Shown here piece after piece: positions 1-8,045 of a stretch of 64,000 nt of DNA. Every line of letters starts with the position of its first letter. The stretch's first letter is position 1. This DNA is from an uncultured Bacteroidota bacterium (GTDB lineage Bacteria > Bacteroidota > Bacteroidia > B-17B0 > Aurantibacillaceae): the NCBI GenBank assembly GCA_937873155.1, contig CALMVZ010000036.1, positions 62,001 through 126,000 of the forward strand. The letters run 5' to 3'. Under the pieces are notes generated by a model. That model was not told where the DNA came from and made no database searches. It saw nothing but the letters and a program-made list of their open reading frames with translations. A program made the position numbers and the translations under genes.

Positions 1-34
1 TATCTACATCGAAACTCGGTGTCTGGTTTTCCAT
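1..34 (-). CDS. 5' end of an unidentified gene (partial)
   Basis: Only the first eleven codons are inside the window, reading MENQTPSFDVD on the minus strand. The ATG is at 34-32. It is preceded by a clear Shine-Dalgarno-like AAGGAGA about eight bases upstream and by a possible -7 box at 70-77, so a real divergent gene is likely. The fragment is too short to assign a family. Confidence 0.45.
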   Translation of the reverse strand, partial: MENQTPSFDVD

Positions 35-69
35 CTTTCTGTCTCCTTATCACGAAATTATCGTTATAG

Positions 70-77
70 TAAAGATA
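70..77 (-). promoter_or_regulatory. Putative -7 box for the partial leftmost gene
   Basis: TATCTTTA on the minus strand matches seven of eight positions of the Bacteroidota -7 consensus TAnnTTTG. It would give a leader of about 30 bases containing the AAGGAGA ribosome site. No convincing -33 element was seen. Confidence 0.35.
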
Positions 78-150
78 CTTCAATAATGTTAAACTTCCCT
101 AAAGCCCCTTTTCCCACTTTTTGGGTCTGTTATTTAACGTTTCGATTCAC

Positions 151-158
151 TAAATTTG
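151..158 (+). promoter_or_regulatory. Putative -7 box for the DUF4175 gene
   Basis: TAAATTTG fits the Bacteroidota TAnnTTTG box exactly. Transcription starting about seven bases downstream would give a leader of roughly 115 bases holding both GACCCC/GGGGTC palindromes and the 18-codon ORF. Confidence 0.4.
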
Positions 159-205
159 TGTAAAGCGTGTCCATATTGCATCTATATTGTAGGAGTACGT
201 AAGCT

Positions 206-220
206 GACCCCAAAGGGGTC
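206..220. repeat. Short palindrome GACCCC-AAA-GGGGTC, copy 1
   Basis: Six-base arms with a three-base loop. The same GACCCC/GGGGTC core recurs at 257-273 with a different loop, so the pair looks like two copies of one dispersed palindromic repeat in the leader of the DUF4175 gene. Confidence 0.6.
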
Positions 221-222
221 AA

Positions 223-279
223 ATGTTTATAGAACAAGAACGCGCCCACAACACCGCGACCCCGGAGGGGTCGAACTGA
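223..279 (+). other. 18-codon leader ORF abutting the DUF4175 start
   Basis: ATG at 223 reads MFIEQERAHNTATPEGSN and stops with TGA at 277-279. The next base begins the ATG of the downstream gene (TGAATG). The second palindrome is read as TPEGS inside it. It could be a translated leader peptide coupled to the main gene, or chance. I see no independent ribosome site except the GGGGTC arm upstream. Confidence 0.2.
257..273. repeat. Short palindrome CGACCCC-GGA-GGGGTCG, copy 2
   Basis: Seven-base perfect arms with a three-base loop, ending six bases before the ATG at 280. Its GGAGGGG arm lies where a Shine-Dalgarno sequence would be, so the repeat may supply or mask the ribosome binding site of the DUF4175 gene. 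Confidence 0.6.
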
Positions 280-3200
280 ATGAAGAACGAAAACAACATA
301 TTAATAAATAAGCTTGACGAATTCATCCGCAAGTATTACAAGAACCAATTGATAAAAGGGGCTTTGTATTCGAGTGGTTTATTGGTGAGTGCTTTTTTGG
401 CGGTTGTACTATTGGAGTATTTGGGCGAGTTCAGTACTACTGTCCGGAGTATTTTATTTTACTCCTTTTTAGCGACCAGTATTTTTGTGATCGTAAAATT
501 TATTGCAATCCCTTTAATGAAATTGAACCGTTACGGAAAGATCATCTCTTACGAAGAAGCGGCTGCCATAATCGGAACACATTTCGGGAATGTACAGGAT
601 AAACTATTGAATGTACTGCAACTGCAAAGCGAAAAAAGTTTAAGCGGGTCGGATGAATTACTTTTTGCAAGTATCAATCAAAAAATAAATGAACTGAAAC
701 CGGTGCCATTCGCCGCTGCGATCAATATTTCGGAGAATAAAAGATATTTGAAATATGTTTTGCCTCCGTTATTCTTAACTGTTGGTATCGCATTGATCTG
801 GCCGAATATTATTTCAAAAAGCACTTCGCGTTTAGTGCATCACCAAACTTATTTCGAAAGTGAAGCGCCTTTTACTTTCAATATTCAGAACAACGAATTA
901 AAAACAATGCAGCAACAGGATTTTGTTTTGCAGGTAAAATTAGAAGGAACAGAAATTCCGAACGAACTTTTTATTAAAGTGGATGGCAGTGAATTCAAAT
1001 TAGAGAAAGAAAATAATATCACTTTCAATTACACTTTTAAGAATGTTCAACACTCCAGTGATTTTGTCTTAAGCGGCGCAGGTTATAATTCGAAAGGCTA
1101 TAAACTGGAAGTAATGCCAAAACCTTCGTTGATGCAATTCAGCGTTAAACTAAAATATCCTGCTTATTTAAATAAAAAGGATGAAACTATAACTAACAGC
1201 GGTGATCTTCAAATTCCTCAAGGCACAAAAGTGACCTGGCAATTCAACACTAAAAATACCAATAATTTATTTTTAGGTTTCAGCGATACAACCTTCAACT
1301 TAAATGAATCTGCAAAAGATCAATTCACCTTCTCCAAATTATTAGTGCAAAGCACAGCATACTATATAATAACAAAGAATCAGTTCGTTTCTACTTATGG
1401 GGATTCGGTTAACTACGGAATTAATGTTTTAGCGGATCAGGTTCCTTATATTGATGTCAGCGAAAAAGCAGATTCCACCAATTTCAAAAACATTTATTTC
1501 AGCGGAAGCGTGAAAGATGATTACGGTTTCACTAAACTTCTTTTCCATTATACACATTATACAACCGATTCTTTAGGAAACAACAAACAGGAAACGGGGG
1601 AGAAATTATTAGGCATCAATAAATCTCAAATTGCCCAATCGTATTATTATTACTTTGATGCGAATAGTTTTGAAATGCAGCCCGGCGACAAGATCGAATA
1701 TTATTTTGAAGTGTGGGATAATGACGGCGTAAATGGCGCCAAACCTTCCAAGACAAAAGTTATGGCCTTCAAAGCCCCAACGATCGATGAAGTAAATGAA
1801 GCGGCCGGAAAAAATAATGAGCAGATAGAAAAAGATCTGGATGAAAGTATCAAGAAAGCAAAAGAACTTCAGAAGGATTTAGATGCCTTGTCGAAAAAAA
1901 TGAACGACAAGAAGCAATTGGGCTGGGAAGAGAAAAAGAAAATTGAAGATATCCTGAACAAACAAAAGAGCCTTGAGAAAAAGATCGACCAGGTAAAACA
2001 GGAGAACCAGCAGAACAACCAAATGCAGAATGAATTCTCTCCTCAGGATGAATCCATCATGGAAAAACAAAAGCAATTAGAACAGCTGATGGAGAATGTG
2101 ATGACGCCTGAGATGAAAAAGATGTTTGATGAACTTCAGAAACTAATGGACCAGATGGATAAGAACCAGATCCAGCAGAAGATCGAAGAGATGAAACTGA
2201 CGAATAAAGACATTGAAAAAGAATTAGACCGTGCACTTGAATCTTTCAAACAATTTGAAGTAGAACAAAAACTGCAGCAGGCTATCGACAAATTAGAAGA
2301 GTTAAAGAATAAAGAAGAGCAACTGAATAAAGAGACAGAAGGGAAGAAAGGGACTGAAGAGAAAAAAGAGACGGAGAACAAGAAACAAGACGATAAGAAG
2401 CAAGACGGCAAGACAGATGAGAAGAAGGATGATGGAAAGAAGCAGGACGATAAGAACCAGGATGATAAGAAAGAGACTGAAGGAAAGAAGCAAGACGATA
2501 AGATCCAAGACGGCAAGACATCTGATGATAAGAACAAAGACAATAAAACTCCAGACAGCAAAGAGTTAAAACAAAAGCAGGATGAGATCGCTAAAGAATT
2601 TGAGAAGTTGAAAGAAGACCTGAAAGAGCTGAATAAAAAGAATTCAGAACTTGAGCAGCCAAATCAATTGCCTGACACAAAAGAGCAAGAGAAAAAAGCT
2701 TCTGAAAACATGGAGAACAGCTCTGAATCTTTGAGCAAGAATAATAAAAAGAGCGCTTCTAAATCTCAGAAAGATGCTGAGAAGGAAATGGATGAGATGA
2801 AACAAAAGATGGAAGAGGCGATGGAAGAAATGCAGGAACAAGAGGAAGAAGATAACGCTAATTCGATCCGCCAGATCCTTGAAAATTTATTGAACCTTTC
2901 TTTCTCGCAGGAAGAGCTGATCAAAACATTACCGAAAACAAGAATTGATAATCCGCAATACACCAAGATCCCGCAACAACAGAAAAAATTACAGGACGAT
3001 TCAAAAATTATTGAAGACAGTTTATTGGCATTAAGTAAACGTGCGCCACAGATCAGCGCATTCGTTAACCGCGAAATAAGTGCGATCAACAACAACATGC
3101 AAAAAACTGTTCAGGCTTTAGCTGACAGAAATCCAAGTGATGCAAGTATGCGCATGCAAAGTTCGATGACATCTATTAATAACCTTGCTTTGCTTTTGAA

Positions 3201-3924
3201 TGAGGAATTAGAGAAAAATCAGAAAGAACAACAGAAAAAGCAACAGCAGAAAAGCGGAGGCGGTAAATGCAAAAAACCAAAAAAAGGCGGTGAAGGAAAA
3301 GTGCCTAAAAGTTCGAACCAGCCAAGCATGAGCCAAATGCAAAAGCAATTGAACGAGCAATTAAAACAATTAAAAGAACAATTGGCTAAAGGTGAAAAAC
3401 CGGGCCAGAAACCCGGAGAAAAGCCGGGCCAGAAACCAGGTCAAAAGCCGGGCGGACAAATGGGAATGGGTCAAAATCAGGGCCAAATGCCGGGTATGGT
3501 GCCCGGAACCTCTGAACAATTGGCTAAAATGGCGGCTCAACAAGAGGCTTTAAGACGCCAGTTACAGCAAATGATGGACCAGATGAAAAACAAGGGTCAA
3601 ACCCCCGGTGGCGACCTTGCTGATATGATGGAACAAACCGAGAAAGACATTGTAAATAAGGCTATTACGCAGGAAACAATGAAGCGCCAGGAAGACATTT
3701 TAACTAAATTGTTGGAGTCGGAAAAGGCGGAAAGGGAACGGGAGCAGGATGAAAAAAGGAAGAGTACTGAAGCGAAAAATGAGAATTTAAGTAACCCTAG
3801 CCAGTTTTTAGAGTATAAAAGAATGAAAGAAAAGGAACTGGAACTGCTAAACACGGTCCCTCCCTCCTTAACCCCATTTTACAAAGAAAAGGTAAATAAC
3901 TACTTTAATAGCGTGAGCAAATGA
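280..3924 (+). CDS. DUF4175 family membrane/coiled-coil protein
   Basis: A 1214-residue protein resembling the DUF4175 family of Bacteroidota, whose function is unknown. Hydrophobic segments lie at about residues 22-47, 55-80 and 156-176. A beta-rich, probably periplasmic region runs to about 500. From about 510 to the end it is a long Glu/Lys/Gln-rich coiled coil. Two low-complexity stretches interrupt the coil: Lys/Asp/Gln repeats at about 700-765 and GEKPGQKPG-type repeats at about 1040-1080. The stop overlaps the start of the RsbW-like gene by four bases (ATGA), so the two are probably co-translated. A structural or scaffolding envelope role is only inference. Confidence 0.8.
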   Translation: MKNENNILINKLDEFIRKYYKNQLIKGALYSSGLLVSAFLAVVLLEYLGEFSTTVRSILFYSFLATSIFVIVKFIAIPLMKLNRYGKIISYEEAAAIIGTHFGNVQDKLLNVLQLQSEKSLSGSDELLFASINQKINELKPVPFAAAINISENKRYLKYVLPPLFLTVGIALIWPNIISKSTSRLVHHQTYFESEAPFTFNIQNNELKTMQQQDFVLQVKLEGTEIPNELFIKVDGSEFKLEKENNITFNYTFKNVQHSSDFVLSGAGYNSKGYKLEVMPKPSLMQFSVKLKYPAYLNKKDETITNSGDLQIPQGTKVTWQFNTKNTNNLFLGFSDTTFNLNESAKDQFTFSKLLVQSTAYYIITKNQFVSTYGDSVNYGINVLADQVPYIDVSEKADSTNFKNIYFSGSVKDDYGFTKLLFHYTHYTTDSLGNNKQETGEKLLGINKSQIAQSYYYYFDANSFEMQPGDKIEYYFEVWDNDGVNGAKPSKTKVMAFKAPTIDEVNEAAGKNNEQIEKDLDESIKKAKELQKDLDALSKKMNDKKQLGWEEKKKIEDILNKQKSLEKKIDQVKQENQQNNQMQNEFSPQDESIMEKQKQLEQLMENVMTPEMKKMFDELQKLMDQMDKNQIQQKIEEMKLTNKDIEKELDRALESFKQFEVEQKLQQAIDKLEELKNKEEQLNKETEGKKGTEEKKETENKKQDDKKQDGKTDEKKDDGKKQDDKNQDDKKETEGKKQDDKIQDGKTSDDKNKDNKTPDSKELKQKQDEIAKEFEKLKEDLKELNKKNSELEQPNQLPDTKEQEKKASENMENSSESLSKNNKKSASKSQKDAEKEMDEMKQKMEEAMEEMQEQEEEDNANSIRQILENLLNLSFSQEELIKTLPKTRIDNPQYTKIPQQQKKLQDDSKIIEDSLLALSKRAPQISAFVNREISAINNNMQKTVQALADRNPSDASMRMQSSMTSINNLALLLNEELEKNQKEQQKKQQQKSGGGKCKKPKKGGEGKVPKSSNQPSMSQMQKQLNEQLKQLKEQLAKGEKPGQKPGEKPGQKPGQKPGGQMGMGQNQGQMPGMVPGTSEQLAKMAAQQEALRRQLQQMMDQMKNKGQTPGGDLADMMEQTEKDIVNKAITQETMKRQEDILTKLLESEKAEREREQDEKRKSTEAKNENLSNPSQFLEYKRMKEKELELLNTVPPSLTPFYKEKVNNYFNSVSK

Positions 3925-4331
3925 TACCGGCGAGAGGTCAGAAATTAAAAATAGAATCATCATCCGAAAATTTAAGATTAGTTGAACGCCTTATTGAAGA
4001 TGTTTGCGAAATTTATAACGTTAGTGAAGATAATTTCGGCAACATTCTTATTGCAGTTACCGAAGCAGTAAATAACGCCATTTCTCATGGCAATAAGAAT
4101 AATCCCGCAAAATCAGTTCAGATCGGTTTCGAGAATTTAGAGAAAAAGATCAAATTCTCTGTGACCGATGAAGGAAATGGTTTTGATTTTAATGGATTAC
4201 CTGATCCAACCGACCCAAAGAACATCGATAAAGTAAATGGCCGCGGCGTGTTTTTAATGAAACATTTAGCCGACCAGGTTGAATTCAACGATAATGGTAA
4301 GGAAGTACACCTTACTTTTGTATTGAATTAG
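3921..4331 (+). CDS. RsbW-like anti-sigma/serine kinase ATPase
   Basis: A 136-residue single-domain GHKL ATPase (HATPase_c_2 type). The N box is AVTEAVNNAISHGNK around residues 45-59, the G1 box is DEGNGFD, and a G2-like segment is GRGVFLMKHLADQ. In Firmicutes, proteins of this size and layout are RsbW/SpoIIAB kinases that phosphorylate an STAS anti-sigma antagonist and hold a sigma factor. No STAS protein or sigma gene is adjacent here. The start overlaps the DUF4175 gene by four bases, suggesting they work together. A SpoIIE-type phosphatase 23 kb away may be a partner, but that is inference. Confidence 0.85.
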   Translation: MIPARGQKLKIESSSENLRLVERLIEDVCEIYNVSEDNFGNILIAVTEAVNNAISHGNKNNPAKSVQIGFENLEKKIKFSVTDEGNGFDFNGLPDPTDPKNIDKVNGRGVFLMKHLADQVEFNDNGKEVHLTFVLN

Positions 4332-4401
4332 CACCTTTCTATACAGAGTTTTCCTTAACATTCTTTTAGGCTCCTGTCACCTATCTCACTCTTATTTTAA
4401 T

Positions 4402-4409
4402 TAACTTTA
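4402..4409 (+). promoter_or_regulatory. Putative -7 box for the TPR gene
   Basis: TAACTTTA matches TAnnTTTG at seven of eight positions and lies 13 bases before the GTG start at 4423, implying a very short leader. Confidence 0.25.
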
Positions 4410-4422
4410 CTTACGATAGATA

Positions 4423-6255
4423 GTGGGATCCTCATTCAAAAATATTTTATGTTTACTGCTGATCCTTTTCGGCCTGAATTCTTTTTCCCAAAAGAACCAG
4501 GATGAAAAACTCGCAGAACATTATCTTGAACAAAAAGATTACGAGAAGGCCAATGTTTACTTAGAAAAGCTTTACGATAAATCACCTGATCAATGGTTCG
4601 TTAATTATTACTCCGGCTTAGTTGGAGCGAAAGATTATAACCGTGCCGAGAAGATCTGCAAAAAGCAATTAAAGCGAAATCCGCAAAATACCAACTTATA
4701 TATTTTGGTCGCGAAACTTTACAAAGCACAAGGTGATCCGAAAAAAGAAACTGAAAATTACCAGAAAGCCGTCAAGGAAGTAGTGCCTATCAATGGTCCG
4801 ATCCAAACTTTAGCGCATGCTTTTATGGAAGAAGGTTTGTATGAATATGCTCTCGAAGTTTATAAAAAAGGGAGAAAGCAAACTCCCGAATATCCTTACT
4901 TCTATGAGATAGCAGAAGTTTACAAACGAAAAGGTGATCTGAAAGCAATGATCAATGAATATCTCGATGCGATTAATTTCCGGGACAGTGAATTGTATAC
5001 AGCACAAAATTTTCTACAGAGTTCCCTGGGTTACGATGACGAAGAAGGCGGATTTAAAAACCCTATCCTGAAACAGGAATTACAAAAACGTATCCAGCAA
5101 CATCCTGACAAAATTGTGTTCTCGGAGTTCCTGATCTTCATCCAAAAACAACAAAAAGATTTTGACGGCGCATTCGTACAATCCAAATCCCTGGATAAAC
5201 GATTGAAAGAAGACGGCAGGCGCTTATACGAACTCGCGAAACTTTGTGTCAGCAACGAAAGATTTGAGACCGCGCAAAAATGTTTTCAATATGTAATTGA
5301 TAAAGGCGATCAATATGGTTATTATGATATTTCTGTTATTGATCTCATTAATTGCGATTACCAATACCTCACTCAAAAGCCGGATGCAAGTACTGAAGAA
5401 CTTCTTGCGCTTGAATCAAAATTTATTAAAGCCGCTGATAAATACAAAGGCAGTCACTTAGGCAATTTATTGATTGCAAATCTTGCCAACCTGCAAACTT
5501 ATTATTTAAATAAGACAAATGCGGCAATAGCTTTGATAGAAGAATTGATCAGCAGACCGGGAATAGAAGCTCAACTGAAAGCTGAATTCAAAATCCAGCT
5601 TGGAGATATTTATATTATCAAGAGCCAGATCTGGGACGCTTCATTGCTTTATTCACAAGTAGAGAAAGATTTTAAATTCGAACCGATCGGGCAAGAAGCA
5701 AAATTCCGCAACGCAAAACTCAGTTATTACGCAGCTGATTTTAAATGGGCAAAAACACAGGCTGATGTTTTAAAAGGGTCTACAACAAAATTGATCGCGA
5801 ATGATGCACTGGATCTTTCCCTGATCATTACGGATGCTATAGGAGTTGATACGAATGCAGCACCGCTCGCGCGTTTTTCAGCAGCTGATCTTTTGATCCT
5901 TCAGCATAAATACACAGAAGCTATTGCCGAAATGGATAGCATTAACAAAGTTTTTCCAACTCACACTTTAGGTGATGACATTAACTTCAAAAAAGCCGAG
6001 ATCTTCACCAGACTTGGGAAATATCCGGAAGCGGAAAAAATGTACAAGGATATCCTGGACTTTTATCCTACAGAATTGTATGGCGATGATGCGCTGTTTA
6101 AATTAGGAGAATTGTACGAAAAGAAAATCAAAGATATTGAAAAAGCAAAACAAACTTACCAGGACGTACTGACCAAATATCCCGGAAGTATTTATGTAGT
6201 GGAAGCCCGCAAACGTTTCAGGAAATTGCGTGGTGACAATTTAGACAATGGATAG
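4423..6255 (+). CDS. Exported tetratricopeptide repeat protein
   Basis: A 610-residue protein starting with GTG. An N-terminal signal peptide (hydrophobic core ILCLLLILFGLNSFSQ) is followed by TPR-like helical repeats along the whole length. The clearest are in the last 120 residues, for example the segments DINFKKAEIFTRLGKYPEAE and YGDDALFKLGELYEKK, which resemble outer-membrane TPR proteins of the YfgC/BamD sort. It probably acts as a periplasmic or outer-membrane scaffold. No catalytic motif is visible. Its end overlaps the next gene by eight bases. Confidence 0.75.
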   Translation: MGSSFKNILCLLLILFGLNSFSQKNQDEKLAEHYLEQKDYEKANVYLEKLYDKSPDQWFVNYYSGLVGAKDYNRAEKICKKQLKRNPQNTNLYILVAKLYKAQGDPKKETENYQKAVKEVVPINGPIQTLAHAFMEEGLYEYALEVYKKGRKQTPEYPYFYEIAEVYKRKGDLKAMINEYLDAINFRDSELYTAQNFLQSSLGYDDEEGGFKNPILKQELQKRIQQHPDKIVFSEFLIFIQKQQKDFDGAFVQSKSLDKRLKEDGRRLYELAKLCVSNERFETAQKCFQYVIDKGDQYGYYDISVIDLINCDYQYLTQKPDASTEELLALESKFIKAADKYKGSHLGNLLIANLANLQTYYLNKTNAAIALIEELISRPGIEAQLKAEFKIQLGDIYIIKSQIWDASLLYSQVEKDFKFEPIGQEAKFRNAKLSYYAADFKWAKTQADVLKGSTTKLIANDALDLSLIITDAIGVDTNAAPLARFSAADLLILQHKYTEAIAEMDSINKVFPTHTLGDDINFKKAEIFTRLGKYPEAEKMYKDILDFYPTELYGDDALFKLGELYEKKIKDIEKAKQTYQDVLTKYPGSIYVVEARKRFRKLRGDNLDNG

Positions 6256-7123
6256 AAAAGATTTTTTAAGGTTCTTATCATTAGTTATGGCAACCCCGAT
6301 CGTTACAAAAGCTGAAACAGTTTTAAATGAATTGGCCAAAGCTGATAACACGGACAGGATGCCCGTTATTTTTATCGGCCATGGCAACCCAATGCATGCA
6401 TTACATGATAATGCATTTACTAAAGCGCTGAACAATATCCCGAAAACAATTTCAAAACCAAAAGCTATTCTTGTTGTATCTGCGCATTGGTTAACACGTG
6501 GCACTTATGTTTCTACAAATCCTAAACCAAAAACGATTTATGATTTCGGCGGGTTTCCTGAGGAGATGTACAAGATCATTTACGAACCGGCAGGCGCTCC
6601 TGAACTGGCAAAAGAACTAAAAGAAAAAGTTTCTTCTCCCAAAATAGATGTTGATGAATCGATGGGCTTAGATCATGGGGCCTGGACAGTTTTAAAACAC
6701 ATGTACCCCGCTGCCGACATTCCGACTTTTCAATTGAGTATTGACTATTATAAACCCGCTTCTTATCATTTTGAATTAGCAAAACAGCTATCTTATTTAA
6801 GAAATAAGGGCGTTTTGATAATTGGCAGCGGAAATATAGTTCATAATTTAAGAATGGTGGATTTCGCCAATGCACACGGCGGTTATGATTGGGCGTCAGA
6901 GTTTGATTCGAAAGTAAAAGAATTGCTGGATAAAGGAGATTTCAAATCCCTGGTTGAATATGAAAAATTAGGAAAGGCTGCTTTACTTTCAATTCCAACT
7001 AATGATCACTATTTACCAATGATCTATCCTTTAGGATTAAAAACCGGAAAAGAAAATATTTCTTATCTATACGAAGGTCTTGAGGCCGGAAGTATAAGCA
7101 TGCGCAGTTTTATTATAAAATAG
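6248..7123 (+). CDS. DODA-type extradiol aromatic ring-opening dioxygenase family protein (YgiD-like)
   Basis: A 291-residue class III extradiol dioxygenase homologue, like E. coli YgiD. Likely metal-binding or catalytic histidines are visible in VIFIGHGNPMHAL, in VSAHWLTRGTY, in GLDHGAWTVLKHMYP, in SGNIVHNLRM and in NDHYLPM. The family opens catechol rings with a non-haem metal; the E. coli protein acts on DOPA. The first 35 residues (MDRKDFLRFLSLVMATPIV) look like a weak leader or membrane-proximal extension. The gene overlaps the TPR gene by eight bases and is followed five bases later by the DUF4286 gene. The physiological substrate cannot be told from sequence. Confidence 0.85.
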   Translation: MDRKDFLRFLSLVMATPIVTKAETVLNELAKADNTDRMPVIFIGHGNPMHALHDNAFTKALNNIPKTISKPKAILVVSAHWLTRGTYVSTNPKPKTIYDFGGFPEEMYKIIYEPAGAPELAKELKEKVSSPKIDVDESMGLDHGAWTVLKHMYPAADIPTFQLSIDYYKPASYHFELAKQLSYLRNKGVLIIGSGNIVHNLRMVDFANAHGGYDWASEFDSKVKELLDKGDFKSLVEYEKLGKAALLSIPTNDHYLPMIYPLGLKTGKENISYLYEGLEAGSISMRSFIIK

Positions 7124-7128
7124 ATCTT

Positions 7129-7431
7129 ATGTTCATATATAACGTTACAGTAAACATTGATGAGTCGGTTCATGATGAATGGCTCGGTTGGATGAAATCA
7201 CAACATGTTCCTGATGTAATGAACTCAGGATGCTTTGTGAAAAGTCAGATTGTTCGTGTTCTGCACGTTAACGATACAGGCCACACCTACTCTTTCCAAT
7301 ATACCTTTAAAGACATGAAGGATATTGAAAAATACCAGAAAGAATTTGCGCCTGCTTTACAAGCTGATGTTAAGAAAAAATACGGCGATAAATTCACAGC
7401 CTTCCGGACACTATTAGAAATTATAGAATAA
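7129..7431 (+). CDS. DUF4286 family protein
   Basis: A 100-residue protein beginning MFIYNVTVNIDESVHDEWLGWM, matching the DUF4286 family of small Bacteroidota proteins with a likely ferredoxin-like dimeric alpha-beta barrel fold. The function is unknown. It sits five bases after the dioxygenase gene and one base before the next reading frame, so it is in the same transcript. Confidence 0.8.
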   Translation: MFIYNVTVNIDESVHDEWLGWMKSQHVPDVMNSGCFVKSQIVRVLHVNDTGHTYSFQYTFKDMKDIEKYQKEFAPALQADVKKKYGDKFTAFRTLLEIIE

Positions 7432-7432
7432 A

Positions 7433-8041
7433 ATGAGATCTCTTTTTTCAACACAGAGTTTAAGAGAAACAGAGATGCACAGAGTACTCTGTGAAACTCA
7501 TAACCTCTGTACCTCTGTGTTGAAGTTCAGGAATGCCAAAATTAAGTTTGCGGTTCTTTCTTTATTTATTTTCCTGTTTTCAAATTCTTTTTCTCAAAAG
7601 GTTTTGGATATGAATTATTATTCCTTTTTCGGAAAAGAAAAAACATTTCAATTCTTCCCTAACAGGGAATTCAGCTATAAATTAAAAGGTCAGATGTTCT
7701 GCAAAACAAAAACCATTGCTAACATGACGGATAGCCTGATCATCTTTACTGATGAAAGTATTATCAGAATTGATAAGATCAAAGGCATAAAAATAAAAGG
7801 CGGAAATTTCAGTAATTATCTTTTTGGTGCCGCTACCCTTTTTCCATTTCTGGATATTGTCAATAACGTTGCTTTCGACCGAAGGCCTATTGTAAACGAA
7901 AGAGCTTTAAAGGTTGGGGGAATAATTTTAGCTGCGGGCCTTGTAGTAAATTATATCCAGGATAAACATATTCATATCCGTAAAAGCACTACCTTTCGGG
8001 TGTTTGATCCCGATTACGAACATTTGAACGCTAAAAAATAA
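7433..8041 (+). CDS. Small exported protein with repeat-derived N-terminus
   Basis: An unrecognised 202-residue frame. The first 29 codons are read through a 78-base palindromic repeat (7447-7524) and do not look like protein. The real signal peptide begins just after it (KIKFAVLSLFIFLFSNSFSQ). An in-frame TTG at 7520, at the edge of the repeat, could be the start, giving a 173-residue product. Otherwise the ATG at 7433, or one at 7475, adds a repeat-encoded extension. After cleavage the mature part has a possible transmembrane segment (KVGGIILAAGLVVNYI). It lies just before rsmA, with four bases between them. Confidence 0.6.
   Translation: MRSLFSTQSLRETEMHRVLCETHNLCTSVLKFRNAKIKFAVLSLFIFLFSNSFSQKVLDMNYYSFFGKEKTFQFFPNREFSYKLKGQMFCKTKTIANMTDSLIIFTDESIIRIDKIKGIKIKGGNFSNYLFGAATLFPFLDIVNNVAFDRRPIVNERALKVGGIILAAGLVVNYIQDKHIHIRKSTTFRVFDPDYEHLNAKK
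7447..7524. repeat. 78-bp CTCTGTG palindromic repeat element
   Basis: The ends are perfect 12-base inverted repeats, TTCAACACAGAG (7447-7458) and CTCTGTGTTGAA (7513-7524). The centre holds a perfect 16-base palindrome, CACAGAGTACTCTGTG (7478-7493). Further CTCTGT copies lie between. It resembles the dispersed CTCTGTG repeats I recall from Bacteroidota intergenic regions. Here it is read as the first 30 codons of the gene at 7433. Confidence 0.75.
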
Positions 8042-8045
8042 AATT

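Noticed and set aside
2136-2561. Long Ser/Leu-rich open frames on the strand opposite the DUF4175 coiled coil
   Set aside because: They are mirror frames of the Lys/Asp/Gln repeat region, have strange composition, and overlap a well-supported gene.
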